Notes under the pieces: generated by a model
Told to the model about the DNA's origin: nothing
Seen by the model: the letters and a program-made list of their open reading frames with translations, nothing else
Databases searched by the model: none
Translations under genes and position numbers: made by a program
DNA from: Streptomyces camponoticapitis
GTDB taxonomy: Bacteria; Actinomycetota; Actinomycetes; Streptomycetales; Streptomycetaceae
DNA: 64,000 nt
Assembly (NCBI RefSeq): GCF_014646115.1
Contig: NZ_BMMV01000024.1
Span: 1-64,000 of the forward strand
Reading direction: 5' to 3'
In this document: positions 41,718 through 49,849 of the stretch, in pieces
How positions within the stretch are numbered: the first letter of the stretch is position 1
How the letters are laid out: every line of letters begins with the position of its first letter

Positions 41718-41725
41718 CAACGTTG
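41718..41725. promoter_or_regulatory. Candidate LacI-type operator upstream of the GH2 gene
   Basis: CAACGTTG is a perfect palindrome with the ACGT centre usual for LacI/GalR sites, flanked by TTA and GAA, 60 bases before the GH2 start. Sugar-hydrolase genes in these organisms are often under LacI control. The site is short, so this is tentative. Confidence 0.3.
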
Positions 41726-41829
41726 GAAAGAGTCCGCAGCGGAATGACAGCACGCGCGCTCGGCGGGTGTCCAGAGTTACGACAGAAGGTGTTCGCGGTA
41801 CGCGGGTGGCGCGTGGTGGAGAAATGATG

Positions 41830-41859
41830 TTGCCGTGGGCGGGGTCTCGGCTCTACCGT
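41830..41859 (+). promoter_or_regulatory. Promoter of the thrS leader
   Basis: TTGCCG (41830-41835), 18 bases and TACCGT (41854-41859) form a promoter. The expected start point, seven to eight bases on, coincides with the ATG of the leader peptide at 41867, so the leader would be read from a leaderless transcript. Confidence 0.55.
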
Positions 41860-41866
41860 CGGTCCC

Positions 41867-41917
41867 ATGAAGCGTGCCGCCATGACGACGACGCCGGAGA
41901 GTGTCCCGGCGCGCTGA
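41867..41917 (+). CDS. Threonine-rich leader peptide (16 codons) of the ThrRS paralogue
   Basis: ATG to TGA encodes MKRAAMTTTPESVPAR, with three consecutive ACG threonine codons. Directly after the Thr codons begins a small hairpin (CGCCGG 41892-41897 with CCGGCG 41906-41911), and a strong hairpin follows at 41931-41962. This is the layout of a ribosome-mediated attenuator: a ribosome stalled at Thr codons for lack of charged tRNA-Thr would prevent the downstream hairpin from forming. There is no ribosome-binding site, but a -10 seven bases upstream suggests leaderless translation. An internal ATG at 41882 would start MTTTPESVPAR. Confidence 0.6.
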   Translation: MKRAAMTTTPESVPAR

Positions 41918-41930
41918 CTGCTGACCAGTT

Positions 41931-41962
41931 CGAAGCCCCGGGGCGAGTGCCCCGGGGCTTCG
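41931..41962 (+). terminator. Attenuator hairpin before the ThrRS paralogue
   Basis: CGAAGCCCCGGGGC and GCCCCGGGGCTTCG pair perfectly over 14 bp with the loop GAGT. It lies 13 bases after the leader stop and 40 before the thrS start. CCCGG in the leader (41905-41909) could pair with CCGGG at 41938-41942 as an alternative, weaker structure. There is no T-run. Confidence 0.65.
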
Positions 41963-42002
41963 CCACGCGGTCACCCGCTCCGCCCCGAGCGAGGAGACCA
42001 CG

Positions 42003-43241
42003 ATGCACGACCACCGCAGACTCGGCCGCCAATTGGGCCTGTTCGACACCGACCCGCTCATGGGCGCGGGGCTGCCGTACTGGCTGCCCGACGGCGCGAC
42101 CGTACGGCACGCCCTGGAGGAGTACATCCGCGGCGTGGAGCGGCGTGCGGGCTACCGCCATGTGTACTCGCCGGTGCTGGGCAAACGGGAGTTGTACGAG
42201 ATCTCCGGGCACTGGTCGCACTACCAGGACGACATGTTCCCGCCGATGGATCTGGGCGGTGAGGAGTTCGTCCTGCGGCCGAGTCTCTGTCCGCACCATG
42301 CGCTGATCTACCGTTCCCGCGCCCACAGCTACCGCGAACTGCCGCTCCGGATGGCCGAGTTGGGCGGCATGTACCGCTCCGAGCTGTCCGGGGTACTGGG
42401 CGGTCTCACCCGCGTACGGTCGATCCAGCTCAACGACGCGCACATCTTCTGCACCCTGGACCAGGTGGCCGACGAGGCTCGGGCGGCGCTGGAGCTGATC
42501 CGGCGGGCGTACGAGGCGCTGGGCATCCGGCCCGCGCGGTTCCGGCTCTCGCTGCCGGGCCCCGGCGGGAAGTACGTCGCCGATCCGGCCATGTGGGAGC
42601 GGTCAGCGGCGCTGCTGACCGAGGTCCTGGACAGCTCGGGTGTCCCGTACGAGGCGGTGGAGGGCGAGGCCGCGTTCTACGGCCCGAAGATCGACGTCCA
42701 GATCGCCGACGAGGCCGGGCGCGAGTCGACCCTGTCGACCGTCCAGGTCGACTTCCACCAGCCGGAGCGGTTCGATCTGTATTACATCGGCGCGGACGGT
42801 GACAGGCACCGGCCGGTGATGATCCACCGCAGTGTCGTCGGCAGCGTGGAGCGGGCCGTCGCACACCTCGTGGAGCAGCACGGCGGGGCCTTTCCCGGCT
42901 GGCTCGCGCCGACCCAGGTCGTGGTGCTGCCGATCTCCGACACCGAGCTCCCGCGGGCCGCCGAGCTCGTGGACCGTTGTGCGGAGCGGGGGCTGCGGGC
43001 GGAGGTGTCGGGGCCCGAGCACGGCACCCTGGGCGCACGCGTCAGGGCGGCCAGGCTGGTGCCGTACCAGGCGGTGATCGGGGCGCGGGAGGCCTCCGGG
43101 GATTCGGTGGCGCTGCGGCTGCGGGACGGCCGGCGCGTGGACTCCCTGCCGGCCGCGGAGCTGCTGGACCGTGTCGGCGCTCTGGTAGGCGCGTTCCGCA
43201 CCGACCTCTGGGACGACGACGAGGACAGGGTCCGGGACTGA
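42003..43241 (+). CDS. thrS: Threonyl-tRNA synthetase paralogue lacking the TGS and editing domains
   Basis: A 412-residue class II synthetase containing only the ThrRS catalytic core and anticodon-binding domain; the usual N-terminal TGS and editing domains (over 200 residues) are absent. HDHRRLGRQLGLF opens the core. Zinc ligands are kept: C96 (RPSLCPHH), H147 (NDAHIF), H275 (MIHRSV). Motif 2 is GGMYRSELSG and motif 3 has GSVERAV. Positions next to the substrate differ from canonical ThrRS: LNDAHIF for QDDAHIF and STLSTVQVDF for QCGTVQLDF. GAGGAG precedes the ATG. It is preceded by a Thr leader and attenuator hairpin. Confidence 0.8.
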   Translation: MHDHRRLGRQLGLFDTDPLMGAGLPYWLPDGATVRHALEEYIRGVERRAGYRHVYSPVLGKRELYEISGHWSHYQDDMFPPMDLGGEEFVLRPSLCPHHALIYRSRAHSYRELPLRMAELGGMYRSELSGVLGGLTRVRSIQLNDAHIFCTLDQVADEARAALELIRRAYEALGIRPARFRLSLPGPGGKYVADPAMWERSAALLTEVLDSSGVPYEAVEGEAAFYGPKIDVQIADEAGRESTLSTVQVDFHQPERFDLYYIGADGDRHRPVMIHRSVVGSVERAVAHLVEQHGGAFPGWLAPTQVVVLPISDTELPRAAELVDRCAERGLRAEVSGPEHGTLGARVRAARLVPYQAVIGAREASGDSVALRLRDGRRVDSLPAAELLDRVGALVGAFRTDLWDDDEDRVRD

Positions 43242-43354
43242 CCACTCTGTGCCCGTGACCGCTCGCGGCCCGAACCCGCCTCCGCCGATCGCGACGGTGG
43301 CGGGTCGGCCCGGCCCACGGGGGCGGGCGGCGCGGAGATCTCGGTCCCGGCAGT

Positions 43355-43910
43355 TCAGGCGCGGAGCGGCTTCAGCGCGCCGGACCAGGCTTCGAGCTGG
43401 TCGAACAGCGTGGTGGCGGAGGCCCCGTGCCGGGGCGCGGGCTTGAATGCGGAGAAGTTCTCGAAGTCGGTGAACAGCGAGAAGGACAGTTGCTGTCGCA
43501 CGTCGGCGATCTGCAGTTCGGCGCTGACGCCGCGCAGGTGCTCGATCGCGCGCGCCGCCGAGCGAGCCGTAAGCGACGAAGGCGGCGGCTTTGTTGTTCC
43601 ACTCGGCGTACAGGTAGTCGATGGCGTTCTTCAGGACGCCGGAGGTGGAGTAGTTGTACTCGGGGGTGACGAACACAAAGCCGTCGTAGGAGGCGATCTT
43701 CTCCGCCCACCTCCTCGTGTGCGCGCCGTCGTACTGCCTGGGACCGCCTCGTCGAGGTGCGGCAGCGGGTAGGTCGACCAGATCGACCAGTTCATAGGTC
43801 GCCACGCGCTCGGCCGCCTTCTTGAGGACCCAGTCGGCGACTGCCTTGCTCTTGCGGCCGGGGCGGGTGCTGCCGACGAAGACGGCGATCTTGAAGTCCC
43901 TGGCAGTCAT
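43355..43910 (-). pseudogene. Frameshifted NAD(P)H-dependent FMN reductase
   Basis: A close relative of the 14113-14679 gene. The start (FKIAVFVGSTRPGRKSKAVA) and TPEYNYSTSGVLKNAIDYLY are intact. Around 43745-43790 two compensating shifts garble the LPHLDEAVP segment, and after AYGSLGGAR a two-base loss in a GC run (near 43553) moves the remaining sequence into another frame, where it would read AIEHLRGVSAELQIADVRQQ through LEAWSGALKPLRA and a stop at 43355. GGAG precedes the ATG. Confidence 0.7.
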
Positions 43911-44250
43911 GACTGTGCTCCTTCTCGGCGGTGGCGAAAGGCGAGGGCGGCGCTCGGACGACCGCCCGCCCGAGCCGCAGGAACTGCTCTACCGCCCCCG
44001 CGTTCCGCGGAGCGGACGCCTCGCCGGGTCCCGGCCACGCGGCGGGCGACCCCGGAGAAGCCCATCGCGGGGGGGGCAAAGAGCGTGGCCGACGGCGGCT
44101 GGAATCGCATGGTTTGTTCGCGCTGATCGCCGGCGGTGACGGGCGTACAGCCGGCTCCCTCAGCGTGATGTCCGAATCCCGCCAGCAGGGGCGGTCTCCG
44201 GGCGGCACTCTCGGCAGTGGAACGAGAGTGACCGGAGAGGCGGAGAGACG
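43911..44250. other. 340-bp divergent intergenic region with one dyad
   Basis: No credible gene is seen. CACTCTC (44206-44212) and GAGAGTG (44224-44230) form a perfect 7-bp inverted repeat just before the ribosome-binding region of the 2OG oxygenase gene and may be its operator or a leader hairpin. The rest is GC-rich without recognised structure. Confidence 0.4.
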
Positions 44251-44982
44251 ATGAAGACCATCGGACGGGCAGGCCGGACGGACGATCGTGTCGCCGCGCA
44301 GGACTGGGACGCGATCGCCGGTGATCTCGACGCGTACGGCAACGCGCTCACCGGACAGCCGCTCCTCTCCCCCGCCGAGTGCCGCGCGATCTCCGCGCTG
44401 TACGACGACGGCGAGCGGTTCCGTACGACCGTCGACATGGCCCGCCACCGATTCGGGTCCGGGCAGTACCGCTACTTCACCCACGACCTCCCCGACCTGG
44501 TAAGGGAGTTGCGTACCGCGCTCTATCCCCGTCTGCTGCCGGTCGCGCGCGACTGGGCCGGGAAGCTGGGCCACCCCGCACCCTGGCCCGGCGCGCTGGA
44601 CGAGTGGCTGACGGTGTGTCACGAGGCGGGGCAGGGCAAGTCGGCCCAGATCCTGCTCCGTTACGGGCCCGGCGACTGGAACGCCCTGCACCGCGACGTC
44701 TTCGGCGACATGGTCTTCCCGCTCCAGGTCGTCGTCGGGCTGGACGTGCCGGGAACGGACTTCACCGGGGGTGAGTTCATCATGACCGAGCAGCGTCCGC
44801 GCGCCCAGTCGCGGGGCTCGTCGGCCACGGTGCCGCAGGGCCACGGGCTGGTGTTCACCACGCGCGACCGGCCCGTACGCTCCGCGCGGGGCTGGTCGAA
44901 CGCGCCCATGCGGCACGGCGTGAGCACGGTGCGCTCAGGCCGTCGGCACAGCCTCGGACTCGTCTTCCACGACGCCGCCTGA
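44251..44982 (+). CDS. 2OG-Fe(II) oxygenase family protein
   Basis: A 243-residue dioxygenase-like protein. The iron site is HRD in NALHRDVFGDMVFPLQVVVG with the second His in HGVSTVRSGRRHSLGLVFHD, where the Arg before the His would bind 2-oxoglutarate. LSPAECRAISALYDDGERFR resembles the N-terminal helix of prolyl-4-hydroxylase-like DNA/protein oxygenases. The substrate is unknown. GGAGAGACG precedes the ATG. Confidence 0.75.
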   Translation: MKTIGRAGRTDDRVAAQDWDAIAGDLDAYGNALTGQPLLSPAECRAISALYDDGERFRTTVDMARHRFGSGQYRYFTHDLPDLVRELRTALYPRLLPVARDWAGKLGHPAPWPGALDEWLTVCHEAGQGKSAQILLRYGPGDWNALHRDVFGDMVFPLQVVVGLDVPGTDFTGGEFIMTEQRPRAQSRGSSATVPQGHGLVFTTRDRPVRSARGWSNAPMRHGVSTVRSGRRHSLGLVFHDAA

Positions 44983-45116
44983 TCCACCCGACCGCGCGGC
45001 GGACGGGGCGCCACAGGCGGGCTCTGCGGCCGATGCGCGGGCGGGAGCCGCAAGAGCCGTGGGCGACACACTGCCCGTTGCCGGTCCCGACCGGCCCGCG
45101 AGGAGAGAATCCAGAA

Positions 45117-47012
45117 ATGACGGATTCCTCACCGGACGACGGATTCAGCGGGCAGACGCAGTGCGACGGCCCCAGGCCCACACCGTGGCGGGACTTCCTG
45201 CGCACCGAGACGGGCAGCGCCGCCGTACTGCTGGCCGCCGTGCTGGCCGCGCTCGCGTGGGCGAACGCCGACCTCTCCTCGTACGACCGTTTCTGGCGGA
45301 CGCATGTGGGGCTGTCGTTCGGATCGCGAAGTCTCTCCCTCGAAGTGCGCGACTGGGTCAACAGCGGCCTGATGGCCGTGTTCTTCTTCGTCGTCGGTCT
45401 TGAGGCGCGGCGCGAGCGGGATCTGGGAGAGTTGCGCGACGCACGGCGTATCGCGCTCCCCGTTTTCGTCGGGGTCAGCGGCATGGTCGTGCCCGTCGCG
45501 ATCTATCTGCTCATCAACGCCGGGGACGGCGAAACCCACGGCTGGGGCGCCGCGATGTCCACGGACACCGCCTTCGCCCTGGGCATGCTGGCACTGCTCG
45601 GCAAGCGCCTGCCCACGGGGCTGCGTACATTCATCCTGGCTGTGACCGTCGTCGACGACTTCGTGGCGCTCGCGGTCATCACCTTCGGATACAGCAAGAG
45701 CGTCGCGCCCATCGCCCTTCTCGTGGCCCTCGGCATCCTCGGCGTGATCGTGCTGCTGCGGCACGAAGGCGTGCGCCCGGGCGGCTGGTACGCGGTGCTG
45801 GGAGCGGCCGCGTGGGTCGCGCTGTGGGAGTCCGGCATCGACCCCGTCGTCATCGGGCTGGTGATGGGGCTGCTCACCTTCGCGTATCCCGCCGCCCGAG
45901 GCGATCTCGAACGTGCCTCCGGTCTCTTCCGCCGGTTCAGGGAACAGCCGACACCGGAGCTCGAACGCTCCGCACGGATCGGTCTCGCGACGGCGATCTC
46001 GCCCAACGACCGGCTGTTGCGGATGTTCCACCCGTGGTCCAGCTATGCGATCGTGCCGGTGTTCGCGCTGGCCAACGCCGGGATCCAGATCAGCGGCGAC
46101 GAACTGTCGCGGGCCTTCACCTCCCCCGTCACGCTGGGCATCGTGTGCGCCTTCGTCGCGGGCAAACCGATCGCGGTCCTCAGCGCGGCATGGCTGACCC
46201 AGCACTTCACCCACGGCCGGCTGCGCCCGCCCGTCGGGTGGGGTGCGGTCGCCGCCGGCGGGACGATCGCGGGCGCCGGGTTCACGGTGTCGCTGCTGAT
46301 CGCCACTCTCGCCTTCGACGGCGAACAGCTGGAGAACGCGAAGATCGGCACGCTCACCGCACTGCTCATCTCGTTCGTGCTGACCTGGGCCGTCAGCGCC
46401 GTGATCGGGCTGCTGCCGAAGGAACGCCGTACCCGCGCCCTGCTCGGCACCGCCGAGTCGATCATCGACCTCGCGGTCCCCGTCGATCCCGAACTCGACA
46501 AGATCCGCGGCCCGTTGGATGCGCCGGTCACGGTCGTGGAGTACGGCGACTTCGACTGCCCGTACTGCGGGAGGGCCGAGCCGATCATCAGGGAGCTGCT
46601 GTCCGACTTCGGGGATGTCCGCTACGTGTGGCGGCACATGCCGCTGACCGACGTACACCCCGGCGCGATGCTCGGCGCGGAGGCGTCGGAGGCCGCCCAC
46701 GACCAGGGCGCGTTCTGGGAGATGCACGATCTCCTGCTGGCGCGCGAGGGCACGCTCCGGTTCGCGGAGGCGGTCCGCCTCGCGGACGACCTCGGTCTCG
46801 ACACGGAGCGCTTCGAACGGCATCTGCGGCACCACAGGGGCATGGGGCGCATCGAGGACGACGTGGACTCCGCCGACCTGAGCGGGGTGTCGGGGACGCC
46901 GACGTTCTTCATCAACGGGCGCCGCCACCACGGGGCGTACGACATCGGCCACCTCTCGGCGGCGGTGCGTACCGCCCGGCAGCAGGCGGCGATCGCCGAC
47001 CCGGACTCCTGA
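45117..47012 (+). CDS. nhaA: Na+/H+ antiporter NhaA fused to a DsbA-like thioredoxin domain
   Basis: A 631-residue fusion. Residues about 25-430 are NhaA: GSAAVLLAAVLAALAWANA, VNSGLMAVFFFVVGLEARRE, the ion-binding Asp pair in LAVTVVDDFVALAV (about 180), and AGFTVSLLIATLAFDGEQLE. Residues about 445-631 are a DsbA-type thioredoxin with GDFDCPYCGRAEPI (CPYC about 480), VRYVWRHMPLTDVHPGAMLG and the cis-Pro in SGTPTFFING. The thioredoxin domain follows the last membrane helix. Such fusions are known in actinobacteria; redox control of sodium/proton exchange is inferred. ATG at 45117 follows AGGAGAG. Confidence 0.88.
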   Translation: MTDSSPDDGFSGQTQCDGPRPTPWRDFLRTETGSAAVLLAAVLAALAWANADLSSYDRFWRTHVGLSFGSRSLSLEVRDWVNSGLMAVFFFVVGLEARRERDLGELRDARRIALPVFVGVSGMVVPVAIYLLINAGDGETHGWGAAMSTDTAFALGMLALLGKRLPTGLRTFILAVTVVDDFVALAVITFGYSKSVAPIALLVALGILGVIVLLRHEGVRPGGWYAVLGAAAWVALWESGIDPVVIGLVMGLLTFAYPAARGDLERASGLFRRFREQPTPELERSARIGLATAISPNDRLLRMFHPWSSYAIVPVFALANAGIQISGDELSRAFTSPVTLGIVCAFVAGKPIAVLSAAWLTQHFTHGRLRPPVGWGAVAAGGTIAGAGFTVSLLIATLAFDGEQLENAKIGTLTALLISFVLTWAVSAVIGLLPKERRTRALLGTAESIIDLAVPVDPELDKIRGPLDAPVTVVEYGDFDCPYCGRAEPIIRELLSDFGDVRYVWRHMPLTDVHPGAMLGAEASEAAHDQGAFWEMHDLLLAREGTLRFAEAVRLADDLGLDTERFERHLRHHRGMGRIEDDVDSADLSGVSGTPTFFINGRRHHGAYDIGHLSAAVRTARQQAAIADPDS

Positions 47013-47040
47013 CGCCCGGCAACCGTCTCCCCCGGATCGC

Positions 47041-48054
47041 TCAGCTGGCTCTCAACGGGTCGCCGTCGACGGCCAGTTCCTCCGCGGCCCGGGCAAGGGC
47101 CTCCCGGTGGCCGAAGAGGCCGGGCAGTCCCCCCGAGTGCAGGAAAACCGTGCGCCGGCCCGGGGTGATCTCTCCGGACGCGACCGCGGCCGTCAGACCG
47201 GCCATCGCGCGGCCGGTGTAGATGGGATCGAGGACCATGCCCTCGGTACGGGCGGCCAGGGTGAGGGCGGTCATGGACGCCTCGGTCAGCACGGGATAGC
47301 CGTCTCCTACCTGGTCGTGACGGATACGCAGGGACTCCGGCGGACAATGCGTGCCGGAGAGACCGAAGGCCAGGTCCGACACGACGCGGGCCGGATCGTC
47401 GAGGGCTCCGCAGTGGACGCCCAGGACCCGCTCGGGCCCGAGCGCCTCGACCAGTCCGGCCATGGTGCCCCCGGAGCCGAGCGCGACGACGACACACGCC
47501 AAGTCGGGTGTCTGGGTGAGGAGTTCCTGCCCGGCCTCGACATACCCGCGGGCGCCGAGCACGCTGGAGCCGCCGAAGGGAATCAGTGCGGGGACGGCGC
47601 CGCGGTCCCGCAGTGTGCCGACCACATGCCGGGCGGTGGAGGCGAGTTCCTCCTTGCCTCCCTCACCGGCCCACACCACCCGCGCGCCGAACAGACCGTC
47701 GAGGGTGAGATTGCCCCCCTCGGACGATTCCGGGCCGCCGGACAGTACGAGGACGACGTCGATCCCCAGCCGGGCGCCCGCCGCCGCCGTGAGGCGCGCG
47801 TGGTTGCTCTGCGGCGCGCCGGTCGTCACCAGGACGGTGGCGCCGTCGGCGAGCGCCGTCCCGCAGGTCCATTCCAGTTTGCGTACCTTGTTGCCACCGC
47901 CGCCGAGACCGATGAGGTCGTCGCGTTTGACCCACAGGTCGTCGGCGCCGAGGCCGATCGCGCGGGCCAGTCGTGGCATCGGTTCGAGCGGGGTCGGATA
48001 ACTGCCGAGCGTGGCGCGGGGCTGCTGCCCGTCGCCCATGGACTTGGTCACCAT
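47041..48054 (-). CDS. D-cysteine desulfhydrase / ACC deaminase family PLP enzyme
   Basis: A 337-residue fold-type II PLP enzyme. The PLP lysine is in GLGGGGNKVRKLEW (about residue 56), QSNHARLTAAAGARLG follows, and the phosphate-binding glycine loop is GSGGTMAGL. FLHSGGLPGLFG near the C-terminus is typical of the family. Members release sulfide and pyruvate from D-cysteine or open 1-aminocyclopropane-1-carboxylate. GTG at 48051 is an alternative start. It stands beside an HTH gene of unknown target. Confidence 0.83.
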   Translation of the reverse strand: MVTKSMGDGQQPRATLGSYPTPLEPMPRLARAIGLGADDLWVKRDDLIGLGGGGNKVRKLEWTCGTALADGATVLVTTGAPQSNHARLTAAAGARLGIDVVLVLSGGPESSEGGNLTLDGLFGARVVWAGEGGKEELASTARHVVGTLRDRGAVPALIPFGGSSVLGARGYVEAGQELLTQTPDLACVVVALGSGGTMAGLVEALGPERVLGVHCGALDDPARVVSDLAFGLSGTHCPPESLRIRHDQVGDGYPVLTEASMTALTLAARTEGMVLDPIYTGRAMAGLTAAVASGEITPGRRTVFLHSGGLPGLFGHREALARAAEELAVDGDPLRAS

Positions 48055-48141
48055 GGCTCTACTCTGCCTGCCCGCTCCGCGACTCGCCGGACGCGGGGTC
48101 CCGCCCCGCGCGGCGTCGGACCTCCGGCGCGGCCGATCGGC

Positions 48142-48609
48142 CTACTCCTCGCCGGAGGCGTCCTCCGTCGCCTGGTCGGCGGCCGTACGCCCGACCAGCC
48201 GTTCGTAGCGCTGGCGGGCGGCCTGCGGGGTGCCGAGACCGAGGCCGAAGGCGACCTCCTGCCAGGTCATCCCCCGGCCTCGCGCCATCCGGAGAAGTCC
48301 CGCTTCCAGCTCGTCCATGTCCCCACGCGCGCGCGGTACCAGGCTCAGAGCGGCGGTGATGTCGGCGTGGTCCACCTCGGGCTCATCCGCTTCGCGCTTC
48401 GCCGCCCCGCTGAGCAGGAACGACACGAGCCTGACGGCTTCGTGGGGCGCGATGACGGACGGATGCGCCTGCCTGCGGCGCTGTGCGTCGGTGGCCGCGT
48501 GCCGCTCGGCGATACGGAACAGGGACGCGTGCACACGGTGCGCACGGGCCTGGTCCGGGTGCGGTGGGGTGAAGGGGTCGGAGACATGCTGGTCAGGAGT
48601 CGGTGCCAT
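48142..48609 (-). CDS. Putative DNA-binding protein (HTH)
   Basis: A 155-residue protein with a C-terminal helix-turn-helix: RMARGRGMTWQEVAFGLGLG followed by TPQAARQRYERLVG (about 112-145), like sigma-4 or transposase-type HTHs. The middle contains EAVRLVSFLLSGAAKRE and DITAALSLVPRARGDMDELE, two helical segments. Alanine- and histidine-rich N-terminus. I do not recognise a named family beyond an actinobacterial DNA-binding protein. A palindrome lies in its promoter region. ATG at 48609 is chosen; 48630 is in frame. Confidence 0.6.
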   Translation of the reverse strand: MAPTPDQHVSDPFTPPHPDQARAHRVHASLFRIAERHAATDAQRRRQAHPSVIAPHEAVRLVSFLLSGAAKREADEPEVDHADITAALSLVPRARGDMDELEAGLLRMARGRGMTWQEVAFGLGLGTPQAARQRYERLVGRTAADQATEDASGEE

Positions 48610-48630
48610 ACGGCAAGCATGCGCGGACAC

Positions 48631-48646
48631 ACATCATGATGTCAAC
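48631..48646 (-). promoter_or_regulatory. Palindrome and -35 upstream of the HTH gene
   Basis: ACATCATGATGT (48631-48642) is a perfect 12-bp palindrome overlapping a -35-like TTGACA on the minus strand (48640-48645). Likely an operator, possibly for the HTH protein itself. The -10 is poor. Confidence 0.4.
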
Positions 48647-48682
48647 TATCCGTTTTGAACACTCCGTTCAACGCGGTGTGGC

Positions 48683-49501
48683 TCAGGGGCGGTAGACCTC
48701 GCCCGGCTTCGGGACCGCCGGAGCGAAGAGCTGCGGCACGGTCACGAACGTGAAGCCGCGCTTCTTCAACCGCTTGATGATCCCGGGCACGGCCGGGACC
48801 GTCCCGTCGTAGATGTCATGGAGCAGGATGATCCCGTCGGCGGACGCGTCGTCGACGATGCGGCGCTCGATGAGGGCGGAGTCGGTCGTGGAGTAGTCCT
48901 TGGCCGTGGCGCTCCAGAGGACTTGGGAGAGCCCGAGTTCGCGGGAGACGTCCGTGACGTCGCCGTTGGTACGCCCCTGGGGCGGGCGCATCAGCGTGGG
49001 CCTGTGGCCGGTGATCTTCTCGATGGCGTCCTGGGTGCGGCCGAGTTCGGCGCGTATCGCGGCCCGGTCGAGATCGGTGAGTACGCGGTGGCTCCAGGTG
49101 TGGTTGGCGACCTCGTGCCCCTCGGCGGCGATGCGTCGCACGGTGTCGGGATGGGCCAGCACATGGTTCTTGCCCAGCAGGAAGAAGGTGGCGGGCACCT
49201 TCTCCTTCTTGAGTATGTCGAGCAGGTGTGGCGTGTCCTCGCCGGGGCCGGCGTCGAAGGTGAGGGCGACGCACTTGGCCTCGGCGCAGTCGACGGAGCC
49301 GTACCGCCCCTTGCCGTTCCCTCCCGAATCCCCTCTGACCGAGGCGGGCGAGACGGTCTGCGTGCCGCAGCCGGTGAGGGTCAGGACGAGCGCCGCGACG
49401 ACGGCGAGCGCGGCGAGGGATGTGCGTCCGACTCCGCGCCGCACGGGTGCGAACGGGCCGATTTCGGGCATGGCGGAGCCAGGTATGGCACTTCTGGGCA
49501 T
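48683..49501 (-). CDS. Polysaccharide deacetylase lipoprotein (NodB domain)
   Basis: A 272-residue lipoprotein. The signal peptide is SLAALAVVAALVLTLTGC with lipobox LTGC (Cys about residue 45). The NodB domain begins CVALTFDAGPGEDTPHLLDI (motif 1, with Ala for the second Asp's neighbour), has VANHTWSHRVLTDLD with two His (motif 2), LMRPPQGRTN (motif 3) and DGIILLHDIYDGT (motif 5). It probably deacetylates wall glycans or chitin-like polymers outside the cell. ATG at 49501 follows GAGAG; 49531 is in frame. Confidence 0.85.
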   Translation of the reverse strand: MPRSAIPGSAMPEIGPFAPVRRGVGRTSLAALAVVAALVLTLTGCGTQTVSPASVRGDSGGNGKGRYGSVDCAEAKCVALTFDAGPGEDTPHLLDILKKEKVPATFFLLGKNHVLAHPDTVRRIAAEGHEVANHTWSHRVLTDLDRAAIRAELGRTQDAIEKITGHRPTLMRPPQGRTNGDVTDVSRELGLSQVLWSATAKDYSTTDSALIERRIVDDASADGIILLHDIYDGTVPAVPGIIKRLKKRGFTFVTVPQLFAPAVPKPGEVYRP

Positions 49502-49849
49502 GACGGAGCTCTCTCTGTGTTCTCGCGGCACTCCGGGAGGGGCCCTCAGCGGGCGCGTACTCGCATCCGGTTTCCGTCACCGCGAGTGGGCGCGGAATCG
49601 GCCGCACGGATCCGGGCAGCACGGAACACGCCTGGCCAGGGCGGGTCCCATGACATGCCGATCACTATACACACGATGTATACGCTGGGTTTATAGTGGT
49701 CCGGAAGCTGCCCCTCGGCGCACATCAATACGGTGAATCCCCTCAATTCGCACGTGGGAGTGCCCAGTTACGGGAACACGGTCCGGGACAGGCGAGGAAC
49801 TGCCCGACGGACAGGTCCCCGGCCCTCGTCCGAGGAGGCCACGGAAACG
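49502..49849. promoter_or_regulatory. Divergent region with AT-rich nested dyads (deacetylase / DUF1232)
   Basis: In a very GC-rich setting, 49661-49698 is AT-rich. TATACA (49666-49671) and TGTATA (49677-49682) form a 17-bp dyad, and CACTATA (49663-49669) with TATAGTG (49692-49698) forms an outer one. It could be an operator and promoter for either flanking gene. No short gene is convincing here. Confidence 0.45.

Noticed and set aside
41796..41816. T-box element before thrS
   Set aside because: GGGTGGCGCGTGG has slight likeness to the T-box sequence AGGGTGGNACCGCG but the conserved ACCGCG part is missing; the leader-peptide layout fits better.
45129..46952. 607-codon frame antisense to nhaA
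   Set aside because: The translation is hydrophilic and repetitive; the plus-strand frame has clear NhaA and DsbA motifs.
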